A stretch of 60,000 bases of DNA from Branchiostoma floridae (taxonomy: Eukaryota; Chordata; Leptocardii; Amphioxiformes; Branchiostomatidae), in contig NC_049983.1 in the NCBI RefSeq assembly GCF_000003815.2, positions 11,916,283-11,976,282 on the forward strand, given 5' to 3'. The notes under the pieces were generated by a model, which saw only the letters and a list, made by a program, of their open reading frames with translations, was not told where the DNA came from and did not search any database. A program made the position numbers and the translations under genes. Below are positions 1-13,189 of the stretch, one piece after another. Position 1 is the stretch's first letter, and every line of letters starts with the position of its first letter.

Positions 1-3000
1 GTCAGATGTGATTCAGACATTAGAATTCCAAACAGATTGTGGTAGAGATGTTTGAAATAAGGACACCATACCCTTTTGGGCCTTTTTTTTTATTTCAAAA
101 GGCTAGCAAGCTTTTAGTTTTATTGTTGTGATTGAGGTCTGTCTGTCACCATTCCTGGTTATGGTTATTCATAGACATTTCATGCCCCAAACTCCACATA
201 ACTGCAATTTTCTGTTGTCTAGTGTTGGGCACAGGTAACATCAACAGCATGCTTTCATATGCATCAAAGGATATTGGCTGCATTCCTGCCACAGTCTTGA
301 CTATTCACTAGTACAAGTATACCTGCTTCGTTATTGAAAATAACAGATCTGGTACAACTACAAGCCATCTAACCTTGATCGAACCACCCTGAGATTGTTG
401 CTACACCTGCAAAAATCAATAGCTGAATGAAAAAGCTATGGTAAAATGTCCCTTTGTCTTTCTGTTGTCCCAAGAATTACATTCACTCAGTTCATCCATC
501 AGATGATCTTATTACAAAAGCAGTCTATGTGCAAATGTACATAATGTGGACACATGTAGTTTGCTCTTATAATCAAACCCAGTGCCCTGCTGGGACCTGT
601 GTCTTTGAAGTCAGTATTTGGCTGCAGTGTTTCCCTTTGTGGGTATAGATCTGACAAATATATGCCTAAGGACAAATGCCAACTCTTATCCCCCTCTGAA
701 CTGTGAAAACTGAACTAAACGTAGACGCCTATCAAATTTCACCAGGATATTAGGAGGAAAAGGTCTGGTAGCGTTCACCAGATTTCAAGCTCAGCAAAAG
801 CACAGCAACTGTAACATTTTGAACATGTTCAGAGGAGGCTACTGGGACTTGCGGGACCTTTTGTGGAAGTTTCTGCCTTTTGAGTGTCAAACTCTTGTGC
901 GTGAATCATTCATGGCCTTCAGAGCTAAGGATTCATATTGCATGACGTTTGATCTCCCCTGGGGATTTGGCTGTAATTTTGCCAAAAGTCTGACTGTTGG
1001 ATCATGGATGTAAATGATCCCAACAGTCAGCCATCTCAGGAAATATACCCCACAAGGTGGGAATACTGGGATAAAGTCTTCAGGATTTCAAGGAAGGGGT
1101 CTTTTCCCTTTCCTGTCTTCAAAGTCTACCTCTTCTTTAGTCTTTTCCCTCCAGAATATTGCCAAAGGCCAGCCTTTGTCAGATCATCTTTATTGTTCAT
1201 TGTTAGAAATTTGCTGGCCATTAGTGCAATAGGAGATAAAAGTGCCAACTGTATTTATAGATAAGACAAAGCTCCAGTAAATCAGTGTAAGTAACATTGC
1301 ATCTTTTGGATTGTCAATCTCTGAGTTTCTGTGTAGCTTGTGCTAAGTGTGCAGCTGACTATAAGGCTGGATAGTTCCTTTTATTGGCTTGAGATCTTCT
1401 TTCAGTAATTATTAATGCAAAGAAAGGTAACATTTATGCTGAGACAGAGGTCAAATTACTTACAATAGAGGCAGATGTTCCAGTTGAATTTTTTTTGGTT
1501 CTCTTATATTTTACAGTTTCCAGCAGACAGACTGACAGCCATTAAGCACATACCGCATCCCGGCATGTGTATCATTACTTTATGCCAAGTTTGACCCCTG
1601 AAGTAAATTTGGGGCCTTAATTGAAGACCCTTCCTGAGATGATAACTGGGCTGTGAAAGACTGTATACATTGCTGCATATGGTGGCGCCCACATCAAACA
1701 GAGGCTAGGGCAGCAGTTTGTGTGCCCTAGACCTCAGTATGTGTGCTGGAGACTTGTGGGTCTGTAGTATTACAATACAAGGTCAAATCTCAACATTGTG
1801 CAAAGTCGCCTTTGCTGTCATGTAAAATTGTTACCTATAATGGTAAAATACCAACTAGCATCGCTGATTATTTAAATTGTAGTGCGATTCACATTCAGGT
1901 TTATACTTTGGATATACAAGTGGGGGATTTAAGACATTTTCCTCCATTGAAAATTGTCAGACCTCAACTTTGGAGACTAATGGCCAAAACAGGCTCCAGT
2001 ATTGATATCACCTTACAGTATCTGGTTTGTATTTTGAAGCTGTATTATTCTTGTATGTCTGGCTCCAAAAATCAGGTATCAGGAAGTGGCTGGCTTAACG
2101 AGAACCAAGGGCTTATTGCATTTCCTTTGATTGCCGCTATCAGTGTCAGGTATTGGCATTCCTGAACTGGTAATGTCTTTTTTATCCTCTTACGAATTAA
2201 CGACAGTTATGATAGATTGAGGTATTGATTGGATGATGAGGTGTGCATGTCGGACAACAGCGCAGAGCATGGGGACACAAGGATCAACCAGGATGACTGC
2301 CAGACTCAACAACTTGATCCCACCTGGTTGTCCTGCTCTGTTTCTTGTATCTGTAAGGTTGGACACACCATCCTACTTCACACAGACCATCAGGATGCAT
2401 TAGACTCGCTTGGTTTTGCCTGGAGTATGCTACATGTATAGGGAGTATTTATTTGCTGATGTTTTCACCCAGGCACAAAAGAAGGTGGTATTTCCTTTTG
2501 ATCTGTGTTATTGCTTTCATGAAGATTGGTTTGGATTCAAACAGTAGATACCTTACACATCCGCTTACATAGACGTCACAGGGAATGTCTTAAGTATCAA
2601 TCATGATTCATCAAACATGAAAAAAGAAGTAACTGTTTATATCTGACTTGTTAGTGAATCAGAGATATACATTCATTTCTCTTCTCATCCTATAACATAT
2701 ATAAGTTTTGTGTGGAAGATAGTAACCAGAAAAGTCACTTCTGACGTTCTGTCCCTGCATGGGGTAAGTGCCCGAGGTTCTGTATGAGAGAAATGTGACT
2801 GATAAAAGTAGCTGTCTGTAGGTGTTTCTCACTATTGTGTTGTAATGATTGATGGAATGCAGGTAGTGTCAGCCTGTCAGTCTGACCTTTTGTTTACTCC
2901 ATAACGTGCTGTTCAGCCTGTCCAGCTTTTAAGATTTACACCTGCAGCAAAGGAAGATGACCATTGACAATCAATAAGTCTGTCTGATGGTTGTTGATTT

Positions 3001-6000
3001 CTTTGTTAGACCCTTTTGCCAGTTGTCGGTTTCCGTTCCATTTATTTTTCCCTCTACCTGCTCAAGGTAACCGGCCATGAATTGCTTTGACATCCACATT
3101 AGTGCCAGGATAACATGATGCACCTTGCAGGATTTTCATCTTCAGCTTTGTCAGCATTTTCTCAAATCCTTTGAGTTGATTGTAACCTTGATCTTGGTAT
3201 GAAGAAAGGGAAATCCTCTAGCTAATGAAGAGGATGAGGTGCAACCCAACTCCTAGTTCCTTCAGACTTTATTTATCCAGAGAACAGGGCCTATCCTAAA
3301 GGGAGATGATAAATTGGGTACAGCTGAAGGGACCCAGCTACTGAAAACCTGTGGACAACTATTGCCAGAACAAAACGCTCATGTTCAAGAAGACACCAGA
3401 AGATAACCACAGTGTAAGAAATGCTGGACAGAGTTTCTGGAATTCCAGGAGCCAAGCTACAAGCGTGGATTTGAGTTTTAGAAATATTTGGAGAAAGCAA
3501 AGTTGGTCTTGAGACTAAATTGTTGGTACCAATTAGGGTCAAAGGAAAGAACCTCTGAAAACAGAGACAGAGTGAACATTATTTGTACTTGGCTCCCCTG
3601 TTTTTTCTCCAAATAGCTTTTTGTTTGTTTGGCAGGCAAAATCCCTCCACAGTTTGATCAATGGCCTGGTCTCAAAATATCAGTTTTAATTACCATGTGC
3701 TAAAAGAAATATGTGCAGTAGTCTAGTAGATCTACATAGGTTTGGAGTTGGGAGCTTGGAAGAGGAAAATATTTCCCTGAATCTACCAGTTAGTCTGTGT
3801 ACAAGCATCAATCCCTGCAGAATGAACTGAAATTCAATGCCATGGCTTGTGTATTATTTGAAGTACGTAAAAGGAATTGTTGTAGTAAATTTGTACAAAA
3901 CCGTACTTATGCATACAAAGTTAGTTTTTGAGCAACACTCCTTGAACCATTCCTGGTATCAGAACTTCTGACGTCAAGATATGGATAATGACAGACCCCC
4001 CATTTTCTGTCACATTGAAGCTGAAATTCATTTCATTGATGGAAATTCAGTGTAACTATTTCCTAGTATTTGTCTGTTTTCAATGTTGCACCCGTAAATA
4101 TGCCCATTTTGCCTTGACCTACACTATGACATACCAGTAACCTACCGTACAGGACCATTGTAATCCCATTAATAATAGAATACTTCTATCGATCCAGTAG
4201 ATTCAGTGTTGGAAACACCAGTTGATATATGTCTCAGTGGAGTAATGTGGCATGTGCACTTACTTGTCCACTGAAAACTTTCCCTAAGTGTTAGGAAGAG
4301 GAAGTTGTAAGGAGGGGAGTGATCATCCTTCCTGTTGGCATGTTGTCAGCCACCTTCCATCAGCATGAGGTGAAGAGGAGTCGAAAACCACAAAGATGCC
4401 ACACAAGATGTTACCTTCAACAGCTTGCAATGATAGTTGGTACCTTAGTTCTGTATGTGCTGTATGTGTGCTCAAGTTGTGGTAAGTCTTACCAGTCTCA
4501 TCTAACGATTCTGAGGATGATATTATTTTTTCCGCCTTGTTATTCTGCAGAAATAAAATATTAGTAGACAATCATTCTTATAGGTGCCCAAACCATCTGT
4601 ATCTGAATGCCACTTTGCTACTCAGCTCTGTACACCACACAATCTACTTGCTGCATGGTTGTGACAGGAGATAAACATAGCCCAGATTGCACAGCAGACC
4701 CTCCGACCAAACCCCAAAGCAGGAGTGGCAGAAATCTCCCTGAGAAATTTCACACAGCCAGGAGAGATGCAGGGAAAAACTTCAGCCACTCCAGCCCTCC
4801 CTCCCCTAGCACCCAGTTGTTAGGTGGGATCTGCATATGTTCCATATGGATGATGCTAGGGGAGTGATCATTGGGATTACTGATACTTACAATTATAGAT
4901 CAAAGGTGTCTTTTTTTTCTGGACTTATCCAGTTGACTGATCAACCAAAGGGACAGACACCAGGTCGTGTATGTGGTGAAAAGAAAAAGTGAGAATAGAG
5001 ATCATAGAGATGGATCATGTTATGTTCTGGCTGACAGATGAAAGGGCAGAACTTAGACGTTATGCGCTTCGTTGATCCATCTTGCTTATCTAGTCTCCTG
5101 TGAGGGAATATTAATGGATAAGTTGATACGAAGTTGAGGAATTCTCTAATCTCAAGTGTCCAATGTCACACATTGTTGACAGATATGTATGTGATGTCTT
5201 ATGTTGGACTAGTGCTCTGTCTTCATTTGGCTCAACAGAAATGGTAGTTCCCAACAGATGTTGCTGTCAGATGTGGCCTAGTATGTCAGTAGGACACTTA
5301 ACAGTTTTCTGTATATCTTTCTTAGGCTTTAGGAATATCCTGAATAAGCAACATAGGTAGACCCCTTGAGAGTAATGTTGAAGATTGCTGAAGTCTTATC
5401 ATAAACAAAGCCTTCCAAGTTTTGGTAGCCTGAGTAGTTCAGAAGTACAAACTACATTCTTGCAAGGACCAGCTAAGACCACAAACATCAAGCAGATGGG
5501 AGGTCCCCAACATTCCCAGGAACTGAGGAAGCAAACTTGCGCTGTATCATGTTGCTCCTATCTCTCCATTCTTGGCAGGGGCACTCTGAAAATTCTGGAG
5601 ACTACAGCGAGTCATCTGAGATATGTACTAATGCTCTTCGCGTCCAGTTAGCGTACCACTGTCCGGACAGAACTCAAATCTGTTGGGAGCTACCAGGAAA
5701 TACTGAAGCCTGCAGACTGGCCTGTCTGCAGTTCCTTGTCAGGAATCACTGGTGATGAGCATGCTGGCACAAAATAGATACATACCAGGAGCCCCGCTGG
5801 GTCGTAGGTCGTCATCCTTGATGAAAGGACTGGCCGAGTTGCTGGCTGGGTCCGCGGATTCTCAGCCTCCTGTTCTCCTGATATCTTACAATAGCCGGAA
5901 CTAGAGCAAGAGCAGAGCAGTTGGAATGTTACTTTCGATAATCGGATAAACCAAACTGTTAGAAGCTGCAGGGATTCAGAGACTTACACAAAGTCTTAAT

Positions 6001-9000
6001 CTGAGTGTCTTGTGACATGTAGTACTAGTAGTATCCAGTATTTGATAATGCTGTTGCTGGGATCCCTGACATGTAGGCAGCAGTCAGCTAGTCAAAATGA
6101 TTAAAAAAGTTTTGTTTTCTTATACAAAATTCTTCTGAGATATATGTTGTTATTCGACAGCTACCGGTAGTCATAATTTTATTGGCCCAAAAGTTTAGAT
6201 GTTTGTAAACATAGATGTTTTGTTCTTCATGGCATGATTTTAATGATGGATGGGACAAAGGTGTCTACCTTTGGATCAACAGTTCCCATTGGGTACATAG
6301 TGAAAGTGTAGAGCCAAATCTGTAGACAAGCGCTACAGGTGGAACCCCTTTATAGCATGAAAAACTTACAGAACGGAAATGGCCTGCCCTCGGAGATGGG
6401 AGTCAACAACGTTGGCTGGCCTTACTGCCCATTCCTCCCATTCCACAGGCTGCAACCAGCTGTGTTATAACACCATGAACACTCCCTTCTGTCTCAAAGA
6501 TTGTAAGAAAGCTTTTACCTTAATTTGTTGAACATTACGCCTTTTCAGGCATCTTCTCTTTGTAATGAGTGGAAACCTGAAGATTGGTACTTAATTGGGA
6601 AAATTAGTACAAATCCAGGTTAATATGCTACAATTAGTTGTTTGCATTCCTTTATATTTTTAAGGTTGCTATGCAGCAGACTGCAAGGTAGCATATTGCT
6701 AACTGGATGTGTTCACTAGTGAATCGAAAAGGGTACGAACTTCAAGTCTGTGCTTCCATTTTACTAGTATCATTACTGTACTACAGACTTGTCCACCCAT
6801 AAACATTACATCATAGCAAATAAATCTCCGTTCTCTTCTACCATGGAGTTAAGTCTCTGCCCAAATAAACAAATTTACAAAATTTGAATTTTGGGGTCAA
6901 ACGTCACCCAGTATGGTTCAAATATACTTCCATACTAGGCATCACCCTCAGGTTAGTGCAATTATAGATCCATATAATGCAGACCAGCTTGCAATCCTGA
7001 CACATGAAAAGAGGGCACACTGATGTTATGTACAAGCATAAAACTTTACTAGCTAAATGTTACAATAAAGTACTGATATAATTACAGGGTATCATTATGC
7101 AGCTAACAGACAAGGTGGTGACTGTGTGTTTTCTTCAGTAGCAGTTCAGTCTCAAATTGCATAGGTGAATCCCTTGGAACCCAAATTTCTAGTCCCGTAA
7201 ACTTACATTACCTCATTACTACTAGTATAGGAGTCGAGATGGCACAGTGACAAGGTGTATTTATCATTTTATGTGCCTCCATGTTATAAGGGCGGGACTG
7301 AGCATTAGAATTACCAAAAATGCTAAAGGTCACATTTTCTTTGCAACTTAGAATCCTCTAAATTAGTGTAATACCGTCATATCATGATAAGTCATCCTGG
7401 CTGATAGGATCACATGTCTCTGTACGTAATAGTATAGGGATATCTCTTGATTCCCAAGCTTCCGTGTTTAAACGTTGCATTGAAAAAAATGCGGTATTCA
7501 AACATATTCCTGATGGCAAGACTCACACCAAGATACCTTCTCAGCTACAGGTACCCATTACCTTTGTTTGTAAAAGTTGAATGGTCTTTTTACGATATCA
7601 AACCCCTTTGAACTTTTAATGAGATTTGGAAGGTCTTCTACCTATCACATAAACACTTTGAAGTGCTTGGAGTATTTTGAGCTAAGTTTGAGTATCTGTT
7701 ACTTCCATTAAGACCAATGCTGCACTCTGCTAGGATTAAAAAGGCATACCACATACACTATGTAAACCTTCTTTCTCTTTTTAACTCAGAGTTCAAATCA
7801 AGCGTTCAAGTCGCAACCTTTTAGAAATTTAGAGATGGCAAGCCACTGTCTCCATATACAATCCTATGACTTGCACTTTTTGGCCTAAGGCACCTTAATT
7901 TTATTTGTGTGCTGGAAATCTTCTTTATTTTGTAATGATGTGCCTTAGATTTTGAAGCTTAATGGTAGAGTAAGCTGTATCTGTCAGACTCCAAGCTCCT
8001 GAGCAGCACATTAATGTAAGAAGATTTGTCTGGTTGGAAACATATTAATGTAGGGTTGGTTTAAGCCCGCTAAAGGCTCACTGTCTCCAGGGCACCACTT
8101 TTAACAGTCAGTCATATTTGTATGGGCACCTGCTACCGGGCTGGTCATGTTACAGGGACTGTGCAAGTTGTCCTGCTGTTTAACATACATTAATGCACTG
8201 ACATGGAATGATCAGACACAATGCCATATTGTTATGATATTCAGATTATTTTCTACTTCACAGATTGATTGGCTTATGTGGAACTGTAAGCTACAACAAT
8301 TGTGTTTGATGCAGATTTGTCAGTATTGACAATCAATGATGATGTCAGTACACATCATGCAAAGATGTGCAGTACTAGTCAAACATTTTGTTGCCTGCGT
8401 GACAGGCTAGATAATGGCCTGGGATGGACTGAAGTAGCATTTTTGTCGCAGTAGGAGGTTTGATGCAAACAGTCACAGATGACATGTTTAACTTCTTGTC
8501 TGGTAACCCCAGGTTACTTCTGAGGGGGAAGATTTTAAAGGTAAAAAATTACAGACAGGTCAAAGTTCAAGGGAGCACTTTGGAGGATGTATGAAGAGCT
8601 GGCATATTGAAAATGTTTATTTTCTATTGTTGCCAAAATGTGCCAAAGTGATTTTTAGCTGTCCCTGCCTGACACCTTAATTTTGAGTCCTGCATGCTGC
8701 AGTTTGGAGAAGAATTGTTGTTTAAGGAACTGTCTTCCAACTTATTTGAAACTGCTCAGATACAAATGGCCACTGATTTAGACAGTTGCCCTAACCCATG
8801 GACTTATCTTGTGCAAAGGATTATCCCTCTGTATGTAATGATTCTGGAATATTCCCCAGGGGTCAAAGGTGAAGGTGAATGTCTGGTACAAGGGATAGGG
8901 TGTCTCAGGTCTGTGGCATGTAGCAGCAAGAGCTCATGGCTACCAAGCTGTGTTCTAATTCCAACAATTCTGGAGTAAAGTTTCTGTGCTAATCAAATTA

Positions 9001-11200
9001 CTGGGACCAGGCAAGGTCAACCTATTTGCATAACTTCACATGGAATACGTGAAACGTTAGTGAAACCTTAGACAACACAGCCAGAAATAGTTCTTAACTC
9101 TGAATGTGAAAAGCTTGCCGACAAACGCGGCCATGAAAAGGTTGTACGCAAATGGTAGCAGTATGCACAAGCGACAAGGCGAAACCCTGTTGTTGGCACA
9201 ACATAGCAACTTGTATTGGTGAGAAGATAAAGAAGAACATGTCTGCGTGTGGATCAGTAACAGTTCACCTTGTCTGTGTTGTAGGACGCAAACTTTCCCC
9301 AAGGCCTGTGTAGTCATTAGGAAAAAAAAGAGCTGTCCTTTTAACAGCCTAGAAAAGCTATAGATGTCACCTTCTTTCATATCTGCTGAGGACTTTGTTA
9401 GCAAGTTTGAGCTCATGAGGTTCAGAAGGTCATCAGCATTACAGTTTATCTGATCAGCTTGCCAGGAGTAGAAGGCAGATTAGTTTGGAAGGTTACACAA
9501 TGACTTCCTGAAGTCTGAAGGTAAGCGAGATATTTTCTCAGACTGTTTGGCCTCTGCTAATACGTGGGGCGAAGGGTTTACAGTTTCTCTGTTTGCCTTT
9601 CTCCTTTTTTGCAGGTAAGTGTTATCACCTGACTTTGGGTAGTGTCACGTTTGCTGTGGACGTGTAGAGCTACAGTATATGTACTGTCCTGACTCCAGGT
9701 TTTTAAATCATTATCACGGTAGCTGTAACTGCACAGGTGATACAACTCGGGTGTCCTCTTAAGGTGGGTCTTCGGGGAAAAAGGATTAGTTTGCCATACA
9801 AAGTTTGGTTTGGGAAATGTTTAACAACATAAAGTATTGCTGTTCTTGTAGTGTTTAGTTGCTCTATATGCCATCTTTTATCCCGTCTATACTAGTAGTC
9901 TGGATGCTTGCCATGTCTGACACTTTCCCATGTCTAGGGTATAACCTTTTTTAAGACCTAGCTGAAAGGGCCTTTCCTATGTTATCTCTTACATTTGGTT
10001 CTGATAAAGTTGGTGTTGGCTGAGAAAGACAAACTGGCTGTGATGAAATGATCACAAACACATGTATATAAAACCTTTTCTCATACGTTGTTCTCATTCC
10101 AAAGGTTTGGATTTCCATATGTTGGGAAATTCTTTTGTGTTATAAGATACCTGCTGACATTCCAAGGAGCCCAGTGGTGCTGTTTGGAAAGTCAACCTAT
10201 CATTGATGTAATTTTCTCTTTTTGCTGTGTTGAAAGGGCTTAGCTTTTTTTACGAGACTGCAGAATTAAGGTTGGTAATCAAAACTTCATTATGTATTAG
10301 ACTGGCAGTTGGCTAGCGCAGATGGCAAATAAAAATGTTTGAAAAGTTTGATTGTACTGCAAAAAATTGATTTGTGGTATGGCATCATATGAAAAGGAGC
10401 AGTTGCTTGAATGATTCTGAATCAGGAATAATTTTCTTTTTTTATGCAGAAAAGCGTTGATCGTTAATTAAACTGTGATAAAATCATCCACTGCTCTGAT
10501 GATTTTATGGTAGGAACATTTTAGATTAGAAGTACATATGGATATTTAGTGGTTTGTGTATAAGCTGTGTGTTTGATTTGGCAAAAAAAATGTTCCATCA
10601 CAAATTTTGAAAAAGCATTATTGATATTTTGGAGATCACCTTCAGCTATTCCGCACCCTATAGCTCATCTGTCAAGAACTCCAAACATCTTTCTCAGCCA
10701 GTCACGTTTCTTTCTTGGACCTATGACTCACACTGGCCATTTAATTTCGACCGATTCCCAGCGGCATTGTGAAACCCTTGGACCAAGTGACAGCCTGTAA
10801 AGTCCTGGAAACAAAGGAGTTGATTAATCTGAAAATGGTTGGTTGTTCAGGGCACATTGCTGCCATGCCTGGTATGTGACACCATGTGTTGGGAGCAGGG
10901 TAGGGTTCCTTCTGTGGTAAATCCCTCAGGAAAACAAACTCCGCTTGTGGAAGGTCGACTCCCAACAGTCACGAACTTCCGCAGACAAAGGTCTAAGAAA
11001 ATCTTTCCATACTTAGAAAATCCCATGTTGATTTGTACAGTTGGATCAGCATAATCTTACTGTTCCCTATAGGCAATCTCCAAGCAGATGTTGGTGTAGA
11101 AAATTGTTTTCTGACCAGCAAGCTTATCTGACAGTCAACTACCCCATCTGGAAAGTCAATATTTTGTAACAAAAGAAAGGCAACATTTTTACGAACATGC
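1..11200. other. No recognisable gene; intergenic or far 5' region
   Basis: I read this stretch in both directions and found no run of sequence with the features of the real exons elsewhere in the window: no conserved domain, no chain of phase-compatible exons, no protein I recognise. The open frames present are short and of ordinary composition. It may be intergenic DNA or the large first intron or promoter region of the Prickle gene further right, whose upstream exon is missing from my model. A small perfect hairpin lies at 10478-10508 (11-bp arms ATAAAATCATC and GATGATTTTAT, 9-nt loop). Confidence 0.5.
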
Positions 11201-11242
11201 AGAATGTTTTCCTTATAACTTTCAGTCAAGCTACATGCACAC

Positions 11243-13189
11243 CATTAGGCCCATCCTACAGTATTGTGTGCGAGTGATAACCCTACATCTACTTGTTTTT
11301 TTGGACAAGTTCATAATTGTACTATACCATTAGGGTCACCCCATGGTATTGTGTGCAAGTAGAAAAAAGACAAGAATGCTCAAATTTACAATATTAGCCA
11401 TTGTCTATTCTAAGCTCAGATAGAAAAAGAACTCAACAGCAAATTCAATATGTTTTCCCTACCGGGTAAGGCATAATTACTGCTGATGAGTGATATGGCT
11501 TGCTGTGTATATAACTCCCTCCTGCATCTTTTCCTCATTCTTAATCCATCCACTCTCATATTATCAACCTTTGCCATATTCGCTATTGCGATTAGGGTCA
11601 CCTGTAGTTGTATGTACAGGTGACCCTGTGTATGTATCCTCAGGTAAGAGGACCAATCCAGACTAATAGCATCTGGTATTAGAGTCCTTTAATCCCACCT
11701 AAGTCTCCTGCATTACCATCTCAGAGAGATAAGGATGGCTGAAAGCCACTGCTCCTGTTCCTAATGGGCTAACCTGACAGAAATAGGCCGCCTCAAGGAG
11801 GATTCTAAGGTGTTTACAAATGATTCCTTTAAGGTTTGAAGTAAATTTATGTGTACAAACATGGCTTGAAACTAGGATCCGGTTTTAAAACATTATACGG
11901 TGTGGGTGGTATGGTAAGATATTGTACAGGTTATAGAACTAGTGACCTTAGCATCTTGGAATGCCTCATTACAGGAAACTAAAGTAGTATTTAGTAAGCT
12001 CAGGTCATTGGTCATATGCATATCTAGCATATTTGTGGTTTTACATTATTCAGTTGTTGATGATGGAAAGAGAACATTTTGTTCATGTTTTTGTTTGGTG
12101 TATTCTATCACCCATGGACTAGAGTGCCAACCTAGGTTTGCCTAACATCTTAACTTTCCCATATAACTGATATCTTGCCTCGACTCTTTATTGGCAATTG
12201 CATATTACATGTAACATGTTAATACTGTCTGACACATGCTTTTTATTTGAAGAAATGTAAAATGTCTACTACTATATTTATTTTTCTAAGAGGTCGTTCA
12301 TTTAGAGCTGTATAAAAGTGTCATATGATATGGTAGATAGCAAATCCCAACCTAGAATTAAGAGTATTTTATGGGTGCAGTAATCATAATTTTTGTAGGC
12401 CACCCACTGCTGTATACCATTTTACCTGTTTTTTCCTCGTGCCTTACCATTAATGAGGAGGGAAGCCAGTTATATCATGTAGCTGTGGACACTTTTACTG
12501 TCTGATCCAGCCAGAGTTTTGCCTGGTAAAAGCCCCCTGGAGCACTGTCAACTTAATGGTTCAGTTCATGAGCCCAGGTGTGGCAGATTCTGCATTGAAG
12601 TCATCATTTTGTACCATAGTCTGACCTTTCTGGGTACCCTAGCATGTTCTAGGCCAGATATTATGGACAGGTGACCTAATTTTCTCTGTGGAAGGCAGTG
12701 GATTGGCAGGGAATTGATGGAAAATCAGTTCAGACATGAATATTTCAAGGCCTTTCTAGCCACAAAAGTGGGATGATTAAGTATGATGTACGCATTTAGT
12801 GTTAAGTGTGCCGCTCACTTCTAAATGTTTTGAGGCAAGAAATGTATGCATGGTTAGACAGTAATGACTTGTATGTGTGGCTTGGCATGTGTGCTGTCAC
12901 ATTGAACCAAAAAGGTCGTGTGAAATGTCAATGTTATATAGGACTCATTTGGTAATGCCTGGGGTAGATTAGGAAACTTGTTTGAGAAATGACAGTTTGC
13001 CTTATTATGTTTTCTGTGGTAGGGGAAAGCATATTGTTCTTGCTGGTGTGTTCTATTTCTGTCTTCTTCTGTCAGTAGCCAATCACAGCTTAGGCTAGAT
13101 ATCAACTGTTAAGCAAATATGAGAATTTTTTTCTTCACTCGTACGCAATACTTCAGGGCCAGCCTACTGGTATAGTATTGTGTGCGAGT
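11243..13189. repeat. Recurrent AGTATTGTGTGCGAGT repeat ends
   Basis: The 16-mer AGTATTGTGTGCGAGT occurs at 11260-11275 and 13174-13189, with a diverged copy (GGTATTGTGTGCAAGT) near 11344-11359. The upstream flanks of all three are also related (TTAGG followed by a C/A-rich stretch ending in TAC or CATG). At 13137-13152 the near-reverse complement ACTCGTACGCAATACT faces the 13174 copy, making an imperfect palindrome. This looks like terminal pieces of one or more copies of a dispersed element. I see no transposase. Confidence 0.45.
11594..11627. repeat. Perfect 13-bp hairpin
   Basis: AGGGTCACCTGTA at 11594-11606 is followed by an 8-nt loop and its exact reverse complement TACAGGTGACCCT at 11615-11627. 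The left arm shares ATTAGGGTCACC with the repeat copy near 11330, so it is probably a fragment of the same repeat family. I cannot assign it an RNA or regulatory role. Confidence 0.6.
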
